From Halovivax limisalsi (GTDB taxonomy: Archaea > Halobacteriota > Halobacteria > Halobacteriales > Natrialbaceae): a DNA stretch of 64,000 nucleotides. Below the pieces are notes generated by a model. It was not told the origin of the DNA. It searched no databases and worked only from the letters and a program-made list of their open reading frames with translations. How positions within the stretch are numbered: the stretch's first letter is position 1; each line of letters opens with the position of its first letter. Positions 55,053 to 63,769 of the stretch are shown in pieces. The translations under genes and the position numbers were made by a program. Location: positions 2,108,001 through 2,172,000 of the forward strand of contig NZ_CP095757.1 in NCBI RefSeq assembly GCF_023093535.1. Reading direction: 5' to 3'.

Positions 55053-56860
55053 TGTGCGGCATCATCGGTCGCATCGGGCGCGGCGAAGCGATCGAACCGC
55101 TCGTGACCGGCCTCGAGAACCTGGAGTATCGGGGCTACGACTCCGCGGGCGTCGCCGTTCGGAACGGCGCCGGCATCGAGATCGTCAAGCGTTCGGGGAC
55201 GGTCGACACCGTGGCGGAGGCGATCGACGGCGCCGATCTGGGAGGATCGCTGGGCATCGGTCACACTCGGTGGAGCACGCACGGGCCGCCCACGGACGAG
55301 AACGCGCATCCACACACCTGTGCGACCAGCGACGTGGCGGTGGTCCACAACGGCGTCATCGAGAACCACGCCGCACTCAGGGCTCGCCTCCGCGACGCCG
55401 GGCACGAATTCACGAGCGAGACGGATACGGAGGTCGTCCCGCACCTCGTTCACGAGCACCTGGACCGCGGACTCGAGCCCGAAGCCGCCTTCAGGCGCGC
55501 CGTCGACGAACTCGAGGGGAGCTACGCTATCGCTGCGATCTGCGACGGCGCGACGGCGATCTACGCGGCGCGGCAGGGCTCACCGCTCGTCGTCGGATAC
55601 GCCGGTGACGGCTACTTCCTCGCGAGCGACGTCCCCGCGTTCCTCGAATACACCGATACGGTCACGTACCTCGAGGACGGGGACGTGGCCGTCCTTCGGC
55701 CGGACGGCGTTCGGATCACGGATCGAACGGGGACGCCCGCGCGTCGAGACCGGCAGACGGTCGACTGGAACGCCGGTGAGGCCGGAAAGGGCGACTTCGA
55801 CCACTACATGTTAAAGGAGATCACGGAGCAGCCGACCTCCCTCGCCCAGGCGATCGAGGGCCGGTACGACGCGGACACGGGCCGGATCGCGCTCGAGGAC
55901 CTCGACTCGTTCGCGGACGTCGAACGCGTGGTCCTCGTCGCGTGCGGCACGTCGTACCACGCGGCCAAGTACGGCACCGTGGCGCTCCGTCGGTCCGGGG
56001 TCGACGCGACGGCGATCCTCGCGAACGAGTGCAGCCTGGCGGCGCCGCCGATCGACGAGGAGACGCTGGTGATCGCCGTCACGCAAAGCGGCGAGACGGC
56101 CGACACGCTGGCCGCCGTCGACTGGGCGAAGCGACACGGCGCCCGGACGCTCGCCCTGACGAACGTCGTCGGTTCCAGCGCCGCCAGGGAGACGGACCAG
56201 CAACTGTTCATCCGAGCTGGCCCGGAGATCGGCGTCGCGGCGACGAAGACCTTCTCCTCGCAGGCCGTTTTGCTCTCGCTGCTGGCCCACCGCATCGCCG
56301 TCGACTCGACCGGCACGTCCGGCCTGGCTCACGAGGAACTCTGCCGCGAGCTAGAGCGCCTTCCCGATCACGTCTCGTCGATCGTCGACGAGAGCACCGC
56401 CGCTTCGATCGCCACTCGGTACCACGGCCGCGACGCCTACTTCTTCATCGGCCGCGGCTACGGCTATCCGGTCGCGAAGGAGGGTGCGCTCAAGTTCAAA
56501 GAGATCACCTACGAGCACGCGGAAGGGTTCGCCTCCGGCGAACTCAAACACGGTCCGCTCGCGCTCGTCACGCCCGAGACGCCCGTCTACGCCATCTTCA
56601 CGGGCGAGGAGGACGGCGTCACGCGGACCAACGCGGCGGAGGCGACGACCCGCGGTGCGCCCGTCGTCGCGATCTGTCCGCCAGGCCACGACGCGATCGA
56701 GCTGGCAGACGCACATCTGGCGATTCCCGACGTCCACCCGATCCTCTCGGGACTCCTCGCGACGATCCAGCTCCAGCTCGTCTCGTACCACGCCGCTTCG
56801 CTGCTGGACCGAGAGATCGACAAGCCGCGAAACCTCGCGAAGAGCGTCACCGTCGAGTGA
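55052..56860 (+). CDS. glmS: Glutamine-fructose-6-phosphate aminotransferase
   Basis: 602 residues. It makes glucosamine-6-phosphate from fructose-6-P and glutamine, the entry to amino-sugar and glycan synthesis. The start is fixed by the catalytic Cys2 in MCGIIGRIG. The glutaminase domain (1-240) includes YRGYDSAGVAV and TRWSTHGPPTDENAHPH. Two SIS domains follow (VACGTSYHAAKY, TQSGETADTLAAV, and EGALKFKEITYEHAEGF). The C-terminal KPRNLAKSVTVE is the usual end. GAGGTG lies 8 bp upstream of the ATG. Confidence 0.95.
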   Translation: MCGIIGRIGRGEAIEPLVTGLENLEYRGYDSAGVAVRNGAGIEIVKRSGTVDTVAEAIDGADLGGSLGIGHTRWSTHGPPTDENAHPHTCATSDVAVVHNGVIENHAALRARLRDAGHEFTSETDTEVVPHLVHEHLDRGLEPEAAFRRAVDELEGSYAIAAICDGATAIYAARQGSPLVVGYAGDGYFLASDVPAFLEYTDTVTYLEDGDVAVLRPDGVRITDRTGTPARRDRQTVDWNAGEAGKGDFDHYMLKEITEQPTSLAQAIEGRYDADTGRIALEDLDSFADVERVVLVACGTSYHAAKYGTVALRRSGVDATAILANECSLAAPPIDEETLVIAVTQSGETADTLAAVDWAKRHGARTLALTNVVGSSAARETDQQLFIRAGPEIGVAATKTFSSQAVLLSLLAHRIAVDSTGTSGLAHEELCRELERLPDHVSSIVDESTAASIATRYHGRDAYFFIGRGYGYPVAKEGALKFKEITYEHAEGFASGELKHGPLALVTPETPVYAIFTGEEDGVTRTNAAEATTRGAPVVAICPPGHDAIELADAHLAIPDVHPILSGLLATIQLQLVSYHAASLLDREIDKPRNLAKSVTVE

Positions 56861-57105
56861 CGCGACGGCCGCCCGATTTCGGGAGCACTGGCGGACCGAA
56901 CGGCGTTCGAATCCCGACGTTAACGGAACGAATACTGTCGGAAATGACCGATTATCGCTCGCGTTGACGTACGTAGCGGGCGATTTCGGCGGGCGCCGTT
57001 CGACGGCGTGGGGAGTCGGTCGAGGGAACCGGTCACTGCGAGCGACTGTGTTGCTCGCTGGTATGGGACGCATAATAAATACCGTTCTGTCGCATCCCGT
57101 GAATC

Positions 57106-57318
57106 ATGCCGACGAATCACGGCGCGAAGTGGACCCCGCTCGAGACGGAGACCGAAACGCAGTCCTCGGCCCCCCGGTGTGTCAACTGTAACAACCGCGT
57201 CACGCGACAGTTCGCGCGCGTCTTCGGAGACAATCGCGACGTCGTGCACGCCTGTCCGGAGTGCTCGACCTACCGGGAGATGAAGACGGCCGACTTCATC
57301 CCGGAAGCTCACCGGTAG
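57106..57318 (+). CDS. DUF7563-type small zinc-finger protein
   Basis: 70 residues: CVNCNNRVTRQFARVFGDNR (Cys25/Cys28) and VVHACPECSTYREM (Cys50/Cys53). This matches the haloarchaeal DUF7563 zinc-finger family as I recall it. CATAATAAATACC lies about 25-35 bp upstream and supports a leaderless start at 57106. Function unknown. Confidence 0.75.
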   Translation: MPTNHGAKWTPLETETETQSSAPRCVNCNNRVTRQFARVFGDNRDVVHACPECSTYREMKTADFIPEAHR

Positions 57319-57343
57319 TACCGGGAAGCCGGGTTATCGAGAC

Positions 57344-59293
57344 TCAGCTCGTCGTTCCCTCGTCCGCAGCCGCCGACTCGTCCCGCTCGCGATCGACGGT
57401 CTCCTCGCGGACGGTGATGCCTTTTCGACCGAGGTGTTGCAGCTGTCGTCTCGCGAACTCCTCTTCTCGCGTGCCCCGCGTGGCCAGGACGTAGACGAGC
57501 GAGCCGCCCGCGGGACGCATCGTCCGGCCCGCTCGCTGGGTTCCCTGCCGTCGTGAGCCGCCGAGTCCCGACGCCACGATGGCGAGATCCGCCGTCGGGA
57601 GATCGATCCCTTCGTCCCCGACGCGCGAGACGACGAGGACGGGCGTGTCGCCGTCGCGAAACGACGCGAGCAGGCCCTCGCGGCGGCGGTGGGGCGTCTC
57701 GCCGCTGAGAAACGGGACAGAGAGTGCCTCCGCGATCTCGCGACCCTGATCGAGGTACTCCACGAAGATGAGGACGTTGCCGTCCGGGTGCGCCGCGAGG
57801 AGGTACCTGATCTCCTCGATCTTCGCCGGGTTCTCCGCGGCGATCCGGTAGCGCTCGCGGCCCTCGGCCGATCCGTAGGCGTTGGCCTCCTCGTCGTCGG
57901 TCCAGGGGACGTAGCGGATTTCGAGTTCGGGTTCGGCCACGAACCCGGCGTCGAACAGCGCGTTCCAGTCGGTCCCGATCGGCGGCCCGACCAGCGAGTA
58001 GATCTCCGACTGGCGGTCGTCCTCCCGGATCGGCGACGCGGAGAGCCCGAGACGGTAGCGCGACTGGAGGTGCGTGCTCCGGCGGTAGACGTCGCTCGGG
58101 ACGTGGTGGACCTCGTCGAAGACGACCAGTCCCCACTCGCGGTCGTCGAACAGGCGCCGGTGACGGTCCATGCCGGCGATCTGGTAGGTCGCGATGGTGA
58201 CCGGGCGAATCGCCTTCTGCCCGCCGTGGTACTGCCCGATCTGGTCGGGATCGAGGTCCGTGTTCGCCTCGATCGTTTCGGCCCACTGGCGCGCGAGGTC
58301 GCGACTCGGCACCAGGATCAGCGTCTCCCCGCCGAGGCGTTCCATCACGCCCAGCGCGGCGATCGTCTTGCCGCTGCCCGGTGGGCCGACGAGGACGCCC
58401 GAGCCCTCGTCCGCGAACCGGTCGACCCAGGTCCGCTGATACTCGCGGAGGGTGACGTCGAGTTCGAAGTCGAGTTCGGCCCCGCCCGCGAGATCCCGTT
58501 CGTCACGAACGGGGTAGCCCGCCTCGTAGAGCAGGCGCTTGATGGCCGCCTCGCTCCCCTCGCGGACCCAGTCTTCCGTCTCGGAGATGGGGGCGTGCAC
58601 GTGCGTGTCGTCGAGCGTCTGTCGAGCGACGTTCCCCATGATCTCGGGCGATCGGGCTTCGAGGACGGTGTAGCCCTCCTCGTGCGTGTAGAGGCGGAAC
58701 TGCCGGGCGCGGTCGTACTGGCTCTCGATCCATGACTCGAGCGCCTCGTTCGTCGCTCCCAGGGCTTGCCGAACCGTTCGCCGGAGTCCCTCGACGTCCT
58801 CGTGCGGGGCCTGCCAGACGTCCTCCGGCCGGACGACGTAGCGATAGCCGCCGTCGCCGTTGGTGTCGGTCAGGTGTGCGAACTGGGTGAGCTGCGCGCG
58901 GGTGAACTGCGAGGGCTGATCGAGGACGATCTCGCGGCGTTTCGGGAAGACGACGGCCCGCTCGCGCTCGGTCAGGTCCTCCAGTTCGGTCGGGTACCAG
59001 ACGATCGGATCCGATCGAACGTTGAGCTGCGAGACCTCGTTCCGCGCTTCGAGTGCGTCGAGGTACTCGTTCGCCCGTTCGTGCGTGACGTCGATCGATT
59101 GGGCGAGCGCGTCGGCGGTGAGGACCGGCCGGCCGGCCTGCTGACAGGCGTCGTGGAAGTCGGCGAGCGAGAACTCGGCTCCGTCGGAGGCGTCCAGACC
59201 CGTCTCGCCGGCCGTCGAACCATCGGATTCGCTCGAACGCCCAGCCCCGTCGGCGCCCGACGGCTCGCGGTCTCCTGGCGGTTGCTCCGTCAC
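57344..59293 (-). CDS. rad25: XPB/Rad25-type DNA helicase
   Basis: 649 residues from a GTG start. SF2 helicase: Walker A GPPGSGKT (303-310), DEVHH (393-397), SASPIREDD and the C-terminal SRVGDEGIDLP and QRAGRTMRP motifs. The N-terminal about 280 residues include the damage-recognition region typical of archaeal XPB. It probably works in nucleotide excision repair or transcription-coupled DNA opening. The first 38 residues are an acidic, low-complexity start. It is divergent from a small gene and near TFB. Confidence 0.88.
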   Translation of the reverse strand: MTEQPPGDREPSGADGAGRSSESDGSTAGETGLDASDGAEFSLADFHDACQQAGRPVLTADALAQSIDVTHERANEYLDALEARNEVSQLNVRSDPIVWYPTELEDLTERERAVVFPKRREIVLDQPSQFTRAQLTQFAHLTDTNGDGGYRYVVRPEDVWQAPHEDVEGLRRTVRQALGATNEALESWIESQYDRARQFRLYTHEEGYTVLEARSPEIMGNVARQTLDDTHVHAPISETEDWVREGSEAAIKRLLYEAGYPVRDERDLAGGAELDFELDVTLREYQRTWVDRFADEGSGVLVGPPGSGKTIAALGVMERLGGETLILVPSRDLARQWAETIEANTDLDPDQIGQYHGGQKAIRPVTIATYQIAGMDRHRRLFDDREWGLVVFDEVHHVPSDVYRRSTHLQSRYRLGLSASPIREDDRQSEIYSLVGPPIGTDWNALFDAGFVAEPELEIRYVPWTDDEEANAYGSAEGRERYRIAAENPAKIEEIRYLLAAHPDGNVLIFVEYLDQGREIAEALSVPFLSGETPHRRREGLLASFRDGDTPVLVVSRVGDEGIDLPTADLAIVASGLGGSRRQGTQRAGRTMRPAGGSLVYVLATRGTREEEFARRQLQHLGRKGITVREETVDRERDESAAADEGTTS

Positions 59294-59479
59294 GCACGAC
59301 CGTACTGGCGTGGCCCGGATACGGGTTTCGTCTCGCACGGCGTCCCGAACTGACGTCGTTCGGCACGCCGCTTGCCGATCGACTCGGCCCCGCCGGTCGA
59401 TCGATTCGCCGACGGGTGCGTTGTCACCGCGTTCGTCTCGTGGGGAACGCCTATTCCCGTTGCTCGCGTAGGTGGTCGT

Positions 59480-59656
59480 ATGTATCGGGCACTCCTCCCG
59501 GAAGGCCAGATCGTCTGTGCGAGCTACGAACACGCCGACGAAGGCGTCGAACTCTTCGACGAGGACGATCAGTTCGTGGCGTTCGTGCCCTACGGGGCGC
59601 TCAACGCGTTGATCGACGAGTCGGCGTACGCCGAGGACGAGCGATCGATCATGTGA
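59480..59656 (+). CDS. Small conserved haloarchaeal protein
   Basis: 58 residues: MYRALLPEGQIVCASYEHADEG at the start, VELFDEDDQFVAFVPYGAL in the middle and an acidic C-terminus. The beta-rich pattern suggests a compact barrel or LSM-like fold. Similar small proteins occur in other haloarchaea; no function known. It is divergent from rad25. Confidence 0.65.
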   Translation: MYRALLPEGQIVCASYEHADEGVELFDEDDQFVAFVPYGALNALIDESAYAEDERSIM

Positions 59657-59713
59657 CGGCGTTCGACTACTCTCGGTTCGAATACGACAGGACGTAGGAC
59701 GGGTGTCGGTTCG

Positions 59714-60664
59714 CTACACCGCGGCCGACTCGTCGATGGCCTCGAGCTGCTCGCGGTAGCGGTTTCGAACCGTAACGACGGTGGTCTGGGCCGTCTCGGC
59801 AACCGCACGCTGCGGAATCGTCTCTTCGCAGAGCAGGCCGGCGGCGTAGATCGCGGCGGCGGCGAACCCGGTCGGCGACTTCCCCGAGTGGAGTCCGAGA
59901 TCCGTCGTCTCGTCGATGATCTCGACCGCTCTGGATTCGACGTCGCTGCTGACGTCGAGATCCGAACAGAACCGCGGGACGAACTGTCGGGGATTCGTCG
60001 GCTCGAGGTTGATGTCGAGTTCGTCGGCGATGTAGCGGTAGGTTCGCCCGATCTCGCGCTGTTCGACGCGCGAGACCGCCGTCAGTTCCTCGAGGCTGCG
60101 GGGAATCCCGTCCTTTCGACACGCGATGTAGAGGGCGCTCGTGGCGACGCCCTCGATCGACCGGCCGCGGATGAGGTCGCGATCGAGCGCCTGGCGGTAG
60201 ATCACGCTCGCGGTCTCCTTGACGGGGTTCGGGACGCCGAGCGCGCTCACCATCCGGTCGATCTCGCTCAGGGCGTACTTCAGGTTGCGTTCGCCGGCGT
60301 TTTTCGTTCGAATTCGCTCCTGCCAGACCCGGAGGCGGTGAATCTGCCCGTGCTTGGCGGCGTCCATCGAGTGCCCGTTCGCGTCGCGGTTGCGCCAGTC
60401 GATCGTCGTCGTCAGCCCGCGGTCGTGCATCGACTGCGTGAGCGGGGCGCCGACCCGCGACAGCTGTTCGTGTTCGCGCGCGTCGAAGGCTCGCCACTCC
60501 GGGCCGTAATCGATCGGTTCGTCGGAGAGGACGAGCCCGCACTCGTCACAGACCAGTTCGCGCCGATCCGGATCGTGGACGACCGTGTCGGTTTCGCAGT
60601 CCGGACACTGTCCCTCCCCGGTCGTCGTTTCCTCCGAAAGGTTGTTCGTTACGGTCCGTGTCAT
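59714..60664 (-). CDS. tfb: Transcription initiation factor TFB
   Basis: 316 residues. An N-terminal zinc ribbon (Cys20, Cys23, Cys39, Cys42), a B-reader region (RAFDAREHEQLSRVGAP, then SMHDRGLTT), and two cyclin-like repeats (about 115-210 and 215-308), the second ending TTVVTVRNRYREQLEAI. It recruits RNA polymerase to TBP-bound promoters. Haloarchaea carry many TFB paralogues, so this may serve a subset of genes. ATG 60664 gives MTRTVTNNL; upstream ATG 60688 would add eight residues. Confidence 0.95.
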   Translation of the reverse strand: MTRTVTNNLSEETTTGEGQCPDCETDTVVHDPDRRELVCDECGLVLSDEPIDYGPEWRAFDAREHEQLSRVGAPLTQSMHDRGLTTTIDWRNRDANGHSMDAAKHGQIHRLRVWQERIRTKNAGERNLKYALSEIDRMVSALGVPNPVKETASVIYRQALDRDLIRGRSIEGVATSALYIACRKDGIPRSLEELTAVSRVEQREIGRTYRYIADELDINLEPTNPRQFVPRFCSDLDVSSDVESRAVEIIDETTDLGLHSGKSPTGFAAAAIYAAGLLCEETIPQRAVAETAQTTVVTVRNRYREQLEAIDESAAV

Positions 60665-61488
60665 CAGTGTATTGGCAGACCCAGGCACTCACTGTAAGGG
60701 GTTTGCATGGTTTCGCCGGAAACACGCACTTACCGACGGTGGTTCCGCCGGCTCGCCACCGCCCGCGGGACCCGCCGTCTCCGGGGCGAACGGCGGCCCC
60801 GCGCTCGAACGGGACGTGGGGCGCGCATCTCGGATGGGGTCTCACGCTCGCGGGGATGGCGGGCCCGCTCGCCGACCGGGAACGGCGGCCAGAGACGGAC
60901 GGACGTGCGTCGCCGCCGTAAACCGAGCGTAGACGGTCGAATCGAAGGGTTTCTCGCCGTCCCGCTCGGTGAAACTAGTTCGTACGGCCCGTAATGGGCG
61001 CTTGCGTCAGAGAACTGTCGATCAGACTTTTGACACCCCGGCGTGATGCTTCGGCTGATGGAACGATCCGAACAGAGCTGGCCGACCCCGCCCGCGGGGG
61101 ATCGGATCGGACGCTGGCGGTCGTCGGGAGCCAGGCCCAGGCATCGGCGAATAACGGGATATAACGGGGATGAGAGCCCGGTTCGCCGACGACCCACTCG
61201 GGGCGACCCGGTCGACGCTCGGCCGGCGGAGCCGCTCTCGACGCTCTCGGCGTATCGGACGCACGCTCGGGGTATCGAAACGTACGCCCCCGAAATACCA
61301 TTGCAAGCGGTGCAAAACGTGGGGGTGTTTAAGAGTTTCACCGTTGGGACACCAATTGGTGTGTCATACGTGACTTCGATCGAGAGCCGCAGGGGTCCCA
61401 GCGCAGTCCCGCGCCCGCCGAACGAACCGACAGGGAATCGACACGGCTGTCGGGTCGACCGTCCGCGACCGGACGAGGGGCTCGAGTG
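60665..61488. other. 824-bp intergenic region with two inverted repeats
   Basis: Holds the promoters of TFB (leftward) and of the DUF7344 gene (rightward). Visible structure: GAATAACGGGATATAACGGGG (about 61148-61168), TTGCA/TGCAA arms (about 61301-61315) and the perfect 14-bp palindrome ACACCAATTGGTGT (61349-61362). Short frames with CxxC motifs in this span have codon use (TTA, AGA, TTG) unlike the genome and are probably not genes. Confidence 0.5.
61349..61362 (+). promoter_or_regulatory. 14-bp perfect palindrome upstream of the DUF7344 gene
   Basis: ACACCAATTGGTGT, next to the A/T-rich GTGTTTAAGAG (about 61325). It lies about 127 bp before the start codon and may be an operator. Confidence 0.4.
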
Positions 61489-62085
61489 ATGGCGTCCGTC
61501 GATACGTCCCTGCCCGAAGAGATCACGTCGGTCACCGAGGACGACGGAGCCGACGGTCTCTCGAAAGACGTCATCTTCGAACTGCTGAAGAACCGGCGGC
61601 GTCGGGAGGTGTTGCAGTACCTGCTGGAGGCCGAGGAGACGGTGACGCTCGGCGAGCTGGCCGAGCAGATCGCGGCCTGGGAGAACGATACGACGGTCGC
61701 GGCGTTAAACTCCGACCAACGAAAGCGCGTCTACGTCGCCCTCTACCAGACGCACTTGCCGAAGATGGACGACGCCGGAATCATCGACTACGACCAGGAT
61801 CGAGGGCTGATCGAGCTCGCCGACAACGCCGACCTGCTGGTGATGTACCTCGACACGGACACCCACCACACGGATCGGTGGGACCGGTGGTACGTCGCCG
61901 TGAGCCTCGCCAGCCTGGCGCTGATCGGCGCCGGCGCCGTCGGCGCGGGCCCCCTCGACTCCGTCTCGATGTCGATCCTCGCCGCGATCGTCGTCTGTTC
62001 GTTCGTCCTCCTGAGCGCCGCCCACGTCGTCGTCAATTACCGTCGCAAGCTGGCCGTCGACGGCAAACTCTCGCGAATCGAGTGA
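61489..62085 (+). CDS. DUF7344 winged-helix membrane protein
   Basis: 198 residues. The N-terminal winged helix is typical of haloarchaeal DUF7344: FELLKNRRRREVLQYLLE, TLGELAEQIAAWEND, QRKRVYVALYQTHLPKMDDA and GIIDYDQDRGLIEL. Two membrane segments follow (about 130-150 and 155-178), with a basic C-terminal tail. A membrane-bound transcriptional regulator is likely. ATG 61489 is chosen; an adjacent GTG at 61486 is possible. Confidence 0.85.
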   Translation: MASVDTSLPEEITSVTEDDGADGLSKDVIFELLKNRRRREVLQYLLEAEETVTLGELAEQIAAWENDTTVAALNSDQRKRVYVALYQTHLPKMDDAGIIDYDQDRGLIELADNADLLVMYLDTDTHHTDRWDRWYVAVSLASLALIGAGAVGAGPLDSVSMSILAAIVVCSFVLLSAAHVVVNYRRKLAVDGKLSRIE

Positions 62086-62198
62086 TCGAGTCGCCCGTCC
62101 GGCCGGGGTCCGCGGACTCGCGGACGATTCTCACTGCGCGCTTCTCGACGACTGGCCGATGGTGCAGCGACCGCCTCGTTGCGGCTCCCGCGAGTGTC

Positions 62199-63470
62199 TC
62201 ATTTCGACTCGGGGACGACCGATTCGCCGCCGAGTCGGAACGTCGCGACGTTCGCGACGCCGTCGTACGGGTCGATCGTCACGTCGGTGAGCTCGCCGGT
62301 GACGGTCCACTCGGTGCGGGCGTCCTCGCTCCCGGAGAGCCACCACTCGACCCAATCCTCGCCGTAGGCTTCGCCCTCGGTGAGCCACCTGGCGGCCGAG
62401 TCGCTCGGCGCGATCGAGCCGTCGACTTCGATGCGATAGCGAAACTGGCCCGCGAGTTCGAGCGTGCGTTCGGATCGTGACGACGCGTCGCCCGAGTCGG
62501 GACGGCGGTCGGTGCTGGCCCCGCTCGCGGCGGCTTCGGCGCTTGTCGGACAGCCGTCGGGAATCCGGTGCCCGTTCGGATCGCCGCCCACCCCGTCTTC
62601 GAACGTCACCGACGACCCGCTCGTTCGGCGGACGCCGCCGTGGAAGTCCGCATCCATCCTCGTGTCGCTCACGGTGACGCGACTCGCGTGGCCGTTCGCC
62701 CCCGCGACGATGGCGTAGTGACGGCCGTTCGTCGCGAGATCGCAGTCGGTGACTTCGACGGCCCCCGGCGACCAGGCCCAGATGCCCCGCCCGTCGTCGC
62801 GGCGCTCGTCGTTCAGCGCCACGCAGTTGTCGACCGATCCTCGCGCCAGCCGGTAGTGGGCGACCCACGAGTTCGCCGAGTAGCAGTTGCGTAGGGCTAC
62901 GGTCCCACGGTCGCCGGAAGCGGAACAGTAGAACGAGTTGTCGCCCATCTCCTGGACGTTGACCCGGTCGATCAGGAGGTGGCCGGAGTGGGCGGGCGAG
63001 ACCCAGACGCCGAGCCCGTTCCGGTGTCCGCGTCCGGCGCCGTCCCCGAGGTAGACGTTCTCGACGACAGACGTCCCCCCGCCGGTCTCCGAGACGCCGA
63101 TGATCCCCGTCGGCGGGTCGTCCATCCGCCCGCGGAATCCGACGTTTCGAATCCTGGTCCCGGAGGCGTGGGCGTCGATCGTCGCCGACGCGCCGTCGGC
63201 GGTCACGTCGACGAGCACGTTCTCGAGCGTCTCGCCGGCGCCGACGGTGAGCAGCCGGTGGTCGCCGGCGCCGACGACGATCGTCTCGTAGCCGTCGTTT
63301 GTAGCCAGGGTACTCGCCGAGCCGACCAACCCGACGGCGGCGGTCGCCGCCCCGGCGAGACCGAGGTACCGTCGGCGACCGAGTAATCGGCCGCTACTCC
63401 TCGTCTTCCGCCGGTTGACGTCGTCCGTTTCTCCCCGGCCGTCGTCCGGTGGCGACCGTTCGTGGGGCAT
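62199..63470 (-). CDS. Tat-exported parallel beta-helix protein
   Basis: 423 residues. Tat signal RRRYLGLAGAATAAVGLVG at about 34-52. Then right-handed beta-helix-like repeats (about 70-300): ENVLVDVTADG, TRIRNVGFRGR, VVENVYLGDG, LIDRVNVQEMGDNS, TVALRNCYSANSW, VEVTDCDLATNGRHYAIVAG. A C-terminal domain (about 330-423) begins after GCPTSAEAAA and contains FRYRIEVDGSI and WVEWWLSGSEDA. It is probably a surface or secreted polysaccharide-binding or lyase-like protein, with no catalytic motif recognised. GCTTATACCGG upstream supports ATG 63470. Confidence 0.75.
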   Translation of the reverse strand: MPHERSPPDDGRGETDDVNRRKTRSSGRLLGRRRYLGLAGAATAAVGLVGSASTLATNDGYETIVVGAGDHRLLTVGAGETLENVLVDVTADGASATIDAHASGTRIRNVGFRGRMDDPPTGIIGVSETGGGTSVVENVYLGDGAGRGHRNGLGVWVSPAHSGHLLIDRVNVQEMGDNSFYCSASGDRGTVALRNCYSANSWVAHYRLARGSVDNCVALNDERRDDGRGIWAWSPGAVEVTDCDLATNGRHYAIVAGANGHASRVTVSDTRMDADFHGGVRRTSGSSVTFEDGVGGDPNGHRIPDGCPTSAEAAASGASTDRRPDSGDASSRSERTLELAGQFRYRIEVDGSIAPSDSAARWLTEGEAYGEDWVEWWLSGSEDARTEWTVTGELTDVTIDPYDGVANVATFRLGGESVVPESK

Positions 63471-63489
63471 GCGGCGGTAATCCCAGGAT

Positions 63490-63500
63490 ACCGGTATAAG
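63490..63500 (-). promoter_or_regulatory. TATA-like element of the beta-helix gene
   Basis: On the minus strand CTTATACCGGT, 20-30 bp upstream of the ATG at 63470. Confidence 0.5.
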
Positions 63501-63769
63501 CTTTCTCGGAACGATCGCCAAAAATGCGACCAACATCTTGGAATCTGGAACACTCCAACAGACGAGCGGGTATTTATCGACGTATTCGAACACATTCGTT
63601 CGAAACTGACCGCTTCGCCCGATTCCGGCGAACGGATCGATCGAATCCGCTCTGGCCGGTTAGCCGGGGGTGTGTGGAGTGATCGATCGCCGAGCGAGTG
63701 GCGGCGGGCCGGACGGACACCGGGAGGACCGCGGGATCGGAGTTGACGGGGACCGGCGGAGCGTCCCGG

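Noticed and set aside
54437-55459. Leftward frame opposite the glmS 5' end
   Set aside because: It covers the GlmS glutaminase domain in antisense and has no domain of its own.
61170-61373. 67-codon frame with CxxC and CxH motifs upstream of the DUF7344 gene
   Set aside because: It uses rare TTA, AGA and TTG codons and overlaps the palindrome; cysteine pattern is probably chance.
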